A stretch of DNA of 14,290 bases from Candidatus Zixiibacteriota bacterium (GTDB taxonomy: Bacteria; Zixibacteria; MSB-5A5; GN15; PGXB01). How positions within the stretch are numbered: position 1 is the first letter of the stretch; each line of letters starts with the position of its first letter. The stretch covers positions 1 to 14,290 of the forward strand of contig QNAH01000020.1 in the NCBI GenBank assembly GCA_003641425.1, in the 5' to 3' direction. A program made the translations under genes and the position numbers. The notes under the pieces are model-generated. The model saw only the letters and a program-made list of their open reading frames with translations. It was not told the origin of the DNA and searched no databases. Below are positions 1 to 6,156 of the stretch, one piece after another.

Positions 1-8
1 AAAAGAGG

Positions 9-36
9 TTGATTTTTTGGCTAATTTTTCTATGAT
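9..36 (+). promoter_or_regulatory. Putative sigma-70 type promoter of cmk-plsC
   Basis: TTGATT at 9-14 and TATGAT at 31-36 are separated by 16 bases, matching the -35 and -10 consensus at four and five of six positions. The -10 box ends only 9 bases before the cmk ATG, so transcription would begin within a few bases of the start codon and leave no room for a ribosome binding site. This is seen by eye only; the AT-rich stretch could give a chance match. Confidence 0.45.
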
Positions 37-45
37 ATTAGGCCT

Positions 46-750
46 ATGACAAGACCATATAAATTATCAGCCCTTGAAGGGAAAGTCATCGCAATCGACG
101 GCCCGGCCGGTTCGGGGAAATCGACGACCGCCAAAATGGTGGCGGCGCGTCTGGGATTCACCTATCTGGATACCGGAGCGATGTACCGCGCGGTGGCATT
201 GTTCGCCATCGAAAATGATATTTCACCCGAGGATGCGCGGGCGCTGGAAGCGATTGCTCCGCGCCTGGTCATTGAATTCAAGACCGAGGAGGAGATCAAC
301 CGGGTTTTCCTGAATGGCCGTGATGTGACCGAAGCAATTCGTTCGCCGGAGGTTACCTCGGCGGTTTCCCCGGTTTCGGCTCATGCCGGGGTGCGGGAAG
401 CCATGGTGGCGCGGCAGAGAGAGATCGCCCGCAAGGGGAATGTCGTGGCCGAGGGGCGCGATACGACATCGGTCGTTTTTCCCGAGGCCGATATCAAGGT
501 TTATCTCGATGCGTCGTTGAAAGAGCGGGCGCGCCGGCGCCTGATCGATTTTTCCCGCCAGGGAATTGATTCTACCCTGGAGGAACAGATGGCGCTGCTG
601 GCCAAACGCGATGAATTTGACAGCAGCCGTTCAAATTCACCTCTCACAAGAACAGGTGATTCCATCCTGATCGATACCACCAACCTTAATATAGAAGAAC
701 AGGTAGACAAGATCATAAAATTGATCACAGTACGCCTGATGAAAAAATGA
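46..750 (+). CDS. cmk: Cytidylate kinase (CMP/dCMP kinase)
   Basis: Phosphorylates CMP and dCMP with ATP to the diphosphates in cytosolic pyrimidine salvage and RNA turnover. The 234-residue protein has the P-loop GPAGSGKS (19-26), the substrate-side motif LDTGAMYRA (41-49), the EGRD motif (136-139) and the lid/CMP-binding segment RDEFDSSRSNSPL (188-200), all typical of bacterial Cmk; the length is normal. The family usually reads GRDIGTVVFP where this protein reads GRDTTSVVFP, a mild variation. The ATG at 46 is the only usable start: in-frame stops lie at 10 and 22, and no other start codon precedes the P-loop. No Shine-Dalgarno sequence precedes it, which with the nearby -10 box suggests a leaderless message. 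Its stop overlaps the next gene's ATG by 4 bases (ATGA), so the two are coupled. Identification is firm. Confidence 0.97.
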   Translation: MTRPYKLSALEGKVIAIDGPAGSGKSTTAKMVAARLGFTYLDTGAMYRAVALFAIENDISPEDARALEAIAPRLVIEFKTEEEINRVFLNGRDVTEAIRSPEVTSAVSPVSAHAGVREAMVARQREIARKGNVVAEGRDTTSVVFPEADIKVYLDASLKERARRRLIDFSRQGIDSTLEEQMALLAKRDEFDSSRSNSPLTRTGDSILIDTTNLNIEEQVDKIIKLITVRLMKK

Positions 751-1373
751 CCTGGTTTTACTGGATTTGCTGGCGATTGGTCAGGTCGATCGCCCAGATT
801 TTATTTCGTATTAAAGTATTTAATCTCGAGAATATTCCTGATGAAGGCGCTTTTATTCTGGCGAGCAATCATATCTCGTTATCCGATCCGCCGCTGGTCT
901 CTACGGCGATCAGGCGACCGGTTCATTTTATGGCCAAGAAAGAATTGTTCTCGATTCCGGTGCTTGGATCTATCATAAGGAATTTAAACGCTCATCCGAT
1001 CCACCGGGGTTTCGACCGCCGGGCCATCGAAGAGGCGGTCGGGATCTTAAGCCGGGGTGGGGGTTTGCTTATTTTTCCCGAGGGAACCAGAGGGTTGCAC
1101 GGTCAATTTCTTCCAGCTCGTCCGGGAATAGGAATGGTAGCGATCAAAACGGGAGCGCTGGTGGTCCCGGCATATATCCATGGAGCCAATCATAAAAAAG
1201 CATGTTTTCTGGGGCGTGAGAAGCTGGCGATCATATTTGGTAAACCGATTGGCAGCAGCGAATTGGGCGAATACGAGGACAACAAGGCCGGGTATCGGCG
1301 GCTGTCGGAGGCTATCATGGATCGAATCTCTGATTTGAAAAAAGATTTGCAGAAACGTCTTCATATCGCTTGA
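747..1373 (+). CDS. plsC: 1-acyl-sn-glycerol-3-phosphate acyltransferase
   Basis: Transfers an acyl group to the sn-2 position of lysophosphatidic acid, giving phosphatidic acid for membrane lipid synthesis at the inner face of the cytoplasmic membrane. The acyltransferase motifs are all present in 208 residues: NHISLSD with catalytic H42 and D47, the HRGFDRR block (86-92), FPEGTRG (110-116) and VVPAYI (139-144). The aromatic/hydrophobic N-terminus (residues 1-22) probably associates with the membrane. The gene starts inside the cmk stop codon (ATGA). The cmk-plsC pairing is common, often followed by ispH and then rpsA; here ispH is absent from that slot. Acyl-chain specificity cannot be read from sequence, so a related PlsC-family acyltransferase is possible. 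Confidence 0.93.
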   Translation: MTWFYWICWRLVRSIAQILFRIKVFNLENIPDEGAFILASNHISLSDPPLVSTAIRRPVHFMAKKELFSIPVLGSIIRNLNAHPIHRGFDRRAIEEAVGILSRGGGLLIFPEGTRGLHGQFLPARPGIGMVAIKTGALVVPAYIHGANHKKACFLGREKLAIIFGKPIGSSELGEYEDNKAGYRRLSEAIMDRISDLKKDLQKRLHIA

Positions 1374-1398
1374 CAATAGAGATATTATATTCAATATT
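1370..1398 (+). promoter_or_regulatory. Possible sigma-70 promoter for rpsA
   Basis: A perfect TTGACA (1370-1375) overlaps the plsC stop codon. At 17-base spacing the -10 hexamer would be AATATT (1393-1398), which matches TATAAT at four of six positions. Transcription would begin near 1405 and give an rpsA leader of about 108 bases. The -35 box is strong and the -10 box weak. A second AT-rich candidate, TAAAAT at 1414-1419, lacks a partner -35. Confidence 0.35.
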
Positions 1399-1440
1399 GT
1401 GAAGCTTAGTCGATAAAATATAGGTTAGATCGGCTTATTT

Positions 1441-1454
1441 GATATTCGAATATC
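1441..1454. repeat. 14-bp perfect palindrome GATATTCGAATATC
   Basis: The sequence equals its own reverse complement over all 14 bases and has no spacer, so it suits a symmetric protein-binding site in DNA better than an RNA hairpin. It lies in the rpsA 5' region, 59-72 bases before the ATG, and its last four bases are shared with the leader stem-loop at 1451-1483. No known operator is recognised. Confidence 0.4.
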
Positions 1455-1483
1455 CCGCCCGAGCGGTTTACCACTCAGGGATA
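1451..1483 (+). promoter_or_regulatory. Stem-loop in rpsA leader
   Basis: TATCCC (1451-1456) can pair with GGGATA (1478-1483). Inside it GAG-C-GG (1461-1466) pairs with CC-A-CTC (1471-1476) around a TTTA loop, with one C/A mismatch and an asymmetric internal loop. The structure ends 11 bases before the AAGGAGG ribosome binding site. In E. coli the rpsA leader folds into hairpins through which S1 represses its own translation, so a similar role is plausible, but no sequence match to that leader is claimed. Confidence 0.4.
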
Positions 1484-1512
1484 AATATAGTACGAAGGAG
1501 GATTTTTCAACA

Positions 1513-3681
1513 ATGGCTGAAGCCAAAAAGAAAACTGTAAAGAAATCCACAAAGACAGGAGGTGATAAAACTCCGAAGCTTACCAAGCGTAAAGCTGTGA
1601 CGGCCAAAAAGACCAAGACGCAGAAGATCAAGAAGGTCAAGACGAATGCTGTTAAGGAAGTCAAAGTCGTAGCCGAAGTAAAAAAACCGCAGGAAAAGCT
1701 TGTCACCGCCAGAATCAAACGATTGGCTGAAAAGGCGGTTGCCAGAAAAGAAGTCAGCGTTGCTCCCGAGCCGGATGAGATCGAATCGATTGCCTCGATG
1801 AAACTGACCGAGATCGACAGCAAAGAGTATTCGGAAGATGAATACGCGCAACTTCTCGAGATGTACGACAGCACCATCAAAGATATCAAAGAAGGTGAGA
1901 TTGTCAGCGGAACCGTTCTCGGTGTATCCAAAGACGACGTGATCGTGGACGTCGGTTTTAAATCGGAAGGAATCATCCCTCTGAGTGAATTCCCGGAACC
2001 GATCAATATCGCCGTGGGCGACAGGATCGATGTCTACCTGGAGCAGATCGAGGATTCCAACGGCCAGTTGATTTTGTCCAAGCAGAAAGCCGATTTCATG
2101 ATGGTCTGGGACAAGATCCGCGAAATCCATGATGCCGGCGATCTGGCTACGGGTAGAATTGTCCGCCGTATCAAAGGCGGTGTGGTGGTCGATATTATGG
2201 GTGTCGATGCCTTCCTGCCCGGTTCCCAGATAGCCCTGAGGCAGGTGCCCGATTTCGACGCATTGATCGGCACCGAGATGGAACTGAAAATCATCAAGCT
2301 CAATAAGAGCCGTCGTAATATCGTGGTTTCGCGCCGGATCGTTCTCGAGGAAGAAAGGGAATCCAAGCGCGACGCCCTGTTAAGCGAGATCGAGGTCAAC
2401 CAGATTCGCGAGGGTATTGTCAAAAACATCACCGATTTCGGTGTTTTCATCGATCTCGACGGTGTTGACGGCCTGCTGCATATCACCGATATGTCGTGGG
2501 GCCGGATCAAGCACCCCAGCGAGCTGGTAAATCTTGGTGACAATATCCAGGTTAAAATACTGGACTTCGACGATAAGACTTCGCGTATCTCGCTCGGTCT
2601 GAAACAGCTTACTCCTTATCCATGGGAGAATATCGAAGAGAAATATCCGATCGGAAAGAAAGTTACCGGCAAGGTGGTGTCGATTACCGACTATGGCGCC
2701 TTTGTCGAACTTGAAAAGGGTGTCGAGGGTCTGATTCACATATCCGAGATGTCCTGGACGCAGCATATCAAGCACCCGTCGAAGATCATGAATGTCGGGG
2801 ACAAGATCGATGCTGTCGTTCTTTCGGTCGATCGTGACAACGAAAAGATATCGCTTGGTATTAAGCAGATGGAGCCGGATCCGTGGGAAACTATCGAAGC
2901 GAAATATCCGGTTGGTAAAGTGGTCTCGGGCAAGGTCCGCAACCTGACCGCATTCGGCGCTTTCATCGAACTCGAGGAAGGCATCGACGGTCTGATTCAT
3001 ATTTCCGATATGTCGTGGACCAAGCGCATCCAGCATCCCTCGGAATTGATGAAGAAGGGTGACAAGATCGATATCAAGATTCTCAGAATCGATCATGAGA
3101 ACCGCCGTATTTCACTTGGTTACAAGCAGCTCAAGAATGATCCGTGGCCGGAGATTTCCAGGAAGTATGCGGTCGAAACCGATTGTCTCGGCACCATCAC
3201 CCGCGTTCTCGATCGCGGTGTGACAGTCGAGCTTGACGGTGAAGTCGAAGGTTTCGTGCCGACGCATCAGCTTGGCAAACCGGACCTGGAGAATCCTGCC
3301 GACGCTTTCCATGAAGGCGAGCAGATCCCGCTGCAGGTTATCGAACTGGATCGGCCGGCGCATAAGATAGTGCTGTCGGTCTCGGCCTATTACAAGAAAC
3401 GTGAGAAGACCGAGCTTGACCAGTTTGTCGCCAAACATCCCACGCGAACGGTAACGATGGGTGATGTCATCAGTGAAAGTTCCTCTGAATTGATGACGGC
3501 GAATGGTTCATCCGAAGACGCCCCGGCCGAGGCTCCCGTTGAAACCGATACTCCGGCTGAGGAGATTTCGGAAGAGACGGCTGCTCCTGCCGAAACAGCG
3601 GCGGAGCCGGAACCGGCGGCTGATGAGGCCCCGGTAGAAGAGCCGAAAAAGGATGATATGCCATCCGCGCCGTCGGAATAA
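1513..3681 (+). CDS. rpsA: 30S ribosomal protein S1 with long charged tails
   Basis: S1 binds mRNA on the small ribosomal subunit and helps unfold and position it for initiation. Six S1/OB-fold domains are readable in 722 residues: about 126-192, 210-274, 297-366, 380-453, 467-540 and 555-626. Domains 3-5 are the canonical RNA-binding type, with FG.F/FGAF strands and HI(T/S)(D/E)MSW motifs. E. coli S1 has about 557 residues; the excess lies in two tails. Residues 1-60 hold 21 lysines and few acids, and residues 661-722 are rich in Glu, Asp, Pro and Ala. The start is set by AAGGAGG at 1495-1501, 11 bases before the ATG. A promoter-like element and a leader hairpin precede the gene and an intrinsic terminator follows. 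Function is firm; the role of the tails is unknown. Confidence 0.96.
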   Translation: MAEAKKKTVKKSTKTGGDKTPKLTKRKAVTAKKTKTQKIKKVKTNAVKEVKVVAEVKKPQEKLVTARIKRLAEKAVARKEVSVAPEPDEIESIASMKLTEIDSKEYSEDEYAQLLEMYDSTIKDIKEGEIVSGTVLGVSKDDVIVDVGFKSEGIIPLSEFPEPINIAVGDRIDVYLEQIEDSNGQLILSKQKADFMMVWDKIREIHDAGDLATGRIVRRIKGGVVVDIMGVDAFLPGSQIALRQVPDFDALIGTEMELKIIKLNKSRRNIVVSRRIVLEEERESKRDALLSEIEVNQIREGIVKNITDFGVFIDLDGVDGLLHITDMSWGRIKHPSELVNLGDNIQVKILDFDDKTSRISLGLKQLTPYPWENIEEKYPIGKKVTGKVVSITDYGAFVELEKGVEGLIHISEMSWTQHIKHPSKIMNVGDKIDAVVLSVDRDNEKISLGIKQMEPDPWETIEAKYPVGKVVSGKVRNLTAFGAFIELEEGIDGLIHISDMSWTKRIQHPSELMKKGDKIDIKILRIDHENRRISLGYKQLKNDPWPEISRKYAVETDCLGTITRVLDRGVTVELDGEVEGFVPTHQLGKPDLENPADAFHEGEQIPLQVIELDRPAHKIVLSVSAYYKKREKTELDQFVAKHPTRTVTMGDVISESSSELMTANGSSEDAPAEAPVETDTPAEEISEETAAPAETAAEPEPAADEAPVEEPKKDDMPSAPSE

Positions 3682-3718
3682 CACACGGCGAATAATCTGC
3701 ATTTGATGTATTATAGAT

Positions 3719-3751
3719 ATAAAGCGGCGAGCAATCGCCGCTTTATTTTTT
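3719..3751 (+). terminator. Rho-independent terminator after rpsA
   Basis: A 12-bp perfect stem (3719-3730 paired with 3735-3746, core AAAGCGGCGA / TCGCCGCTTT) encloses a GCAA tetraloop of the stable GNRA class and runs into a T tract (3746-3751). It lies 37 bases after the rpsA stop and should close the cmk-plsC-rpsA region. The A-rich 5' arm means it may also work weakly in reverse, but no minus-strand gene needs it. Confidence 0.93.
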
Positions 3752-3764
3752 GGCTTGGTATACG

Positions 3765-3770
3765 TATAAT
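3765..3770 (+). promoter_or_regulatory. Putative -10 box of mtaB (leaderless)
   Basis: A perfect TATAAT sits 6 bases before the mtaB ATG. No good -35 is found at 16-18 bases (TTTATT at 3742-3747 is the best, inside the terminator arm). TTGGCT at 3750 is too close at 9 bases. If this box is used, transcription starts at or next to the A of the ATG. The terminator just upstream means mtaB needs a promoter here. Confidence 0.45.
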
Positions 3771-3776
3771 AGCGAA

Positions 3777-5063
3777 ATGAAAAAAGTAGCTCTTGAAACA
3801 ATCGGCTGCCGTCTGAACCAGTATGAGACGGAGAAAATCGCCGCCCGGATTATTGAATGCGGGTTTGAGCGGGTCGCCTTCGATGACGAGGCCGACCTGT
3901 ATATAATCAATACCTGCACGGTCACCGGCCGTGCCGACGCCTCGTGCCGGAATATTATTTCCCGGGCCGCGCGCCGCGAAGATGATCCCGCGGTGGTGGT
4001 GGTGGGGTGTTATGTCGAAGCCGATCCGGAAAAGGTGGGCCGGCTGAACGGGGTCGATCTTATTGTCAACAATCGTGAAAAAGACGACATTATCAATATA
4101 CTGAGACGAAGTTTCCCCTCCCTTTTCGATTCCGAGATTAGGGCCGCGGAACCTGATGCTATCGCGGAATTCCATAAGCATAACCGGGCCTGGATAAAGA
4201 TCGGCGACGGCTGTAATCAGCGCTGTACTTACTGCATTATTCCGCTGGTCCGGGGAGAACTGACCAACCGGCCATCCGGCGAGATCATATCGGAAATAAA
4301 TCTGCTTCATCAGCATGGATATAATGAGGTCGTTCTGACCGGCGTGCATATCGGGCAGTACAAACACGGGGATATAAAATCTCCGGGCGGGCTGGTGCGA
4401 AGTATACTTAAGGAGACGACGATTCCAAGAATTCGATTGTCGTCGATCGAACCGCAGGAAGTCAACGATGACCTGGTGGCGGCTATGAACGAAGGCGGCC
4501 GCCGTGTCTGTCGGCACCTGCATATCCCGCTTCAATCCGGATCGGATCGGATTCTTAAACTAATGCATCGGCCGTATGATTCGGCGAAGTATCTCGAGAT
4601 AGTCGGCAATGTCAAACAAAAGATTGAGCAGGCGGTGATCGGTGCGGACATTATTGTCGGTTTTCCGGGCGAGACCGATGATGATTTTAAAGAGTCGATC
4701 AGGGTGGCGGAGTCCGGCCTTCTGGATTATTTGCATGTCTTTTCGTATTCGGACCGTCCCGGCACGATGGCTTCGGAGATGCCGGATAAGATCAAACCGG
4801 AGATTATTAAGGAACGGAATGCGGTTTTGCGGAAAATATCGAAAAAGCATTATGCGGCCGCTTTGCAGAGAGAAGTCGGCCGGACCGCGTATGTGATCTC
4901 GGAGCATCGCGCCCGCCGCGGCGATCATTACTGGGGAATTACCGACAACTATCTGAAGGCGGCTGTCCCGGAGGGGTATGGAGGCGGGAAAGAAATTCTC
5001 GAGATGCAAATTGATGACGCCGGTGATGCTTACCTGACCGGACATATAATGTCTGCCTCATGA
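3777..5063 (+). CDS. mtaB: tRNA N6-threonylcarbamoyladenosine methylthiotransferase
   Basis: A radical-SAM enzyme that adds a methylthio group to t6A at position 37 of tRNAs reading ANN codons, giving ms2t6A. In 428 residues the N-terminal UPF0004 domain shows the three cluster cysteines C11 (IGCRLN), C47 (NTCTVT) and C78 (VGCYVE). The radical-SAM CxxxCxxC follows in GCNQRCTYC (C146, C150, C153), and a TRAM-like RNA-binding domain fills about 367-428. The GCRLNQYETE N-terminus and the overall layout point to MtaB rather than MiaB or RimO. I start at the ATG at 3777, because the in-frame TTG at 3750 lies in the terminator T tract and would add nine non-conserved residues. No ribosome binding site is visible; the terminator is immediately upstream and a TATAAT is 6 bases away. 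It appears to be monocistronic. Confidence 0.92.
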   Translation: MKKVALETIGCRLNQYETEKIAARIIECGFERVAFDDEADLYIINTCTVTGRADASCRNIISRAARREDDPAVVVVGCYVEADPEKVGRLNGVDLIVNNREKDDIINILRRSFPSLFDSEIRAAEPDAIAEFHKHNRAWIKIGDGCNQRCTYCIIPLVRGELTNRPSGEIISEINLLHQHGYNEVVLTGVHIGQYKHGDIKSPGGLVRSILKETTIPRIRLSSIEPQEVNDDLVAAMNEGGRRVCRHLHIPLQSGSDRILKLMHRPYDSAKYLEIVGNVKQKIEQAVIGADIIVGFPGETDDDFKESIRVAESGLLDYLHVFSYSDRPGTMASEMPDKIKPEIIKERNAVLRKISKKHYAAALQREVGRTAYVISEHRARRGDHYWGITDNYLKAAVPEGYGGGKEILEMQIDDAGDAYLTGHIMSAS

Positions 5064-5165
5064 TGATATTTACATACCTGATTATAATCCAATGTCATCT
5101 GAATCATGATGGCTCGATTACAGAAATAATTGAATAAACTTCTCTGACGACCGGGAAAAGTTTTC

Positions 5166-5208
5166 TCGATCATGGTCGAACAGAGTGCTTGCCGGATGCC
5201 GTTGCCGG
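5166..5208. repeat. Near-palindrome and TTGCCGG repeats upstream of the flagellar operon
   Basis: TCGATCATGGTCGA (5166-5179) is palindromic except for one mismatched pair. Two copies of TTGCCGG follow at 5189-5195 and 5202-5208, 13 bases apart, and a third lies at 5281-5287 next to the predicted transcription start. These sit about 50-95 bases upstream of the sigma-54-like element, where an enhancer-binding activator could dock. The activator is inferred, not seen. Confidence 0.3.
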
Positions 5209-5257
5209 CGGTGTATGGTATTGCTGTACAGTATGTTATGTAGCGCTGTAAATATTC

Positions 5258-5273
5258 CGGCACGCGCCGTGCT
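5258..5273 (+). promoter_or_regulatory. Putative sigma-54 (RpoN) promoter of the flagellar operon
   Basis: GG at 5259-5260 and GC at 5271-5272 are separated by exactly 10 bases. Against TGGCACG-N4-TTGCW the site reads CGGCACG-CGCC-GTGCT, agreeing at ten of twelve fixed positions, including the near-invariant GG and GC. Transcription would start near 5284, about 30 bases before the ATG of the first flagellar gene. The same bases can form a 5-bp hairpin (GCACG/CGTGC) followed by TTTAAT, so a weak mtaB terminator is the rival reading. Sigma-54 control of flagellar operons is common. Confidence 0.5.
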
Positions 5274-5313
5274 TTAATATTTGCCGGAAAAATATAAACA
5301 GGTCTATTGGTAT

Positions 5314-6156
5314 ATGGTTGAAGAAAACGAAAAAGACAAGAAACCGAGCAGCATCGACGATTTAAAAGCGGCTGAAGAAAACGAAAATGCCGAAGAAAAA
5401 GCGGCCTGTAAGCTGTCACTTTTCAAGAAGCTGCTACTTTTCAGGTGGTTAAAAAAGTTCCTTATTCCGGCAGTTTCGGCTTTGGGATCGTTCGCCCTTG
5501 CAGTGGTACTTTTCACCTTTGTATTTGACGGCAATAAGGAAATCGAGCCGGAGATCATTTCGGCCGAATCAGCCGCAATCGACTCGTCAGCCACCAAATC
5601 CCATAAGACGCCGGAAGTCGCTAAGAAGCCGGCGGACAAGACGATCGATGAGAAAACCGCTACACCGGAAAGCGCGGAGCCGGAAAAATTTACCAAAGAA
5701 GATGTCGCCAAAATCGAGATCGATACATCAGAAATAATGAAAGAGCTGGATTTTCTCTTTGTTACACCGGAAGACGAGGCCGGTGGACTGGGTATGACCC
5801 CGGAGGATTCACTGGATACTCTGAGTTGGATAGAAAAAGAGATGGCCAATCTGATTGAAGAAAAAAACAAGATTGAAGTAGAGAAAAAAGAGCTCGAGGC
5901 ATTGAAATATAAAATCGACCAGGGATTGATCAAGATCGAGCAGGCGGAGTCCAGCAGGATTATCAAGCTGGCCCGGCTGTACGACGGTATGAAGCCGAAT
6001 GAAGTGACGAAACTATTCGCCAACCTTTCCGATGAGGTTGTCATTTCGATACTGCCGCGAATGAAATCGGCCAACGCCTCGAAAATCCTGGGGCTGATGC
6101 CTCCCAAGCGGGCGGCCAAATTATCCACAAAAATGATCACGGTGCTGGAGGATTAA
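5314..6156 (+). CDS. MotE/YlxF-like flagellar protein with MgtE_N-type C-terminus
   Basis: A 280-residue membrane-anchored protein. It has a charged, probably cytoplasmic N-terminus (1-47), one membrane segment (about 50-71), a Pro/Ala/Lys/Glu-rich linker (73-165), a predicted coiled coil (about 170-212) and a helical C-terminus resembling the MgtE N-terminal domain (213-280, with KLFANLSDEVVISILPRM). This layout is shared by MotE, the periplasmic MotC chaperone of Sinorhizobium, and by proteins placed just before fliK in many flagellar clusters (the ylxF position in Bacillus). The role here is inferred to be in flagellar assembly or stators; magnesium transport is unlikely because the channel part is absent. 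The ATG at 5314 is preferred over the in-frame TTG at 5281, which would precede the predicted sigma-54 transcription start. The ribosome binding site is weak. Confidence 0.72.
   Translation: MVEENEKDKKPSSIDDLKAAEENENAEEKAACKLSLFKKLLLFRWLKKFLIPAVSALGSFALAVVLFTFVFDGNKEIEPEIISAESAAIDSSATKSHKTPEVAKKPADKTIDEKTATPESAEPEKFTKEDVAKIEIDTSEIMKELDFLFVTPEDEAGGLGMTPEDSLDTLSWIEKEMANLIEEKNKIEVEKKELEALKYKIDQGLIKIEQAESSRIIKLARLYDGMKPNEVTKLFANLSDEVVISILPRMKSANASKILGLMPPKRAAKLSTKMITVLED

Noticed and set aside
3750..3776. In-frame TTG start 27 bases upstream of the mtaB ATG
   Set aside because: It lies in the terminator T tract, lacks a ribosome binding site, and adds residues not part of the conserved MtaB N-terminus.
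5083..5088. Perfect TATAAT after mtaB as a sigma-70 promoter for the flagellar operon
   Set aside because: No -35 element at 16-18 bases and no TG extension in register; it would leave a 220-base leader. AT-rich chance match is likely.
5172..5243. A 23-codon frame (ATG 5172 to TAG) in the mtaB-flagellar intergenic region
   Set aside because: No ribosome binding site, no coupling to neighbours and overlap with putative regulatory repeats; too little support.
5258..5278. GC hairpin plus TTTAAT as an intrinsic terminator of mtaB
   Set aside because: The stem is only 5 bp with a 3-base loop, the T run is three bases, and it lies about 200 bases after the stop. The sigma-54 reading explains the exact spacing better, though it is not excluded.
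5281..5313. In-frame TTG start for the MotE-like gene
   Set aside because: It lies upstream of the predicted sigma-54 transcript start and has no ribosome binding site; the ATG at 5314 is better.
5304..6140. A 278-codon minus-strand frame opposite the MotE-like gene, and several others opposite rpsA and fliK
   Set aside because: Ser/Phe-rich low-complexity translations mirror the codons of acidic and lysine-rich + strand genes; they have no ribosome binding sites or family features.
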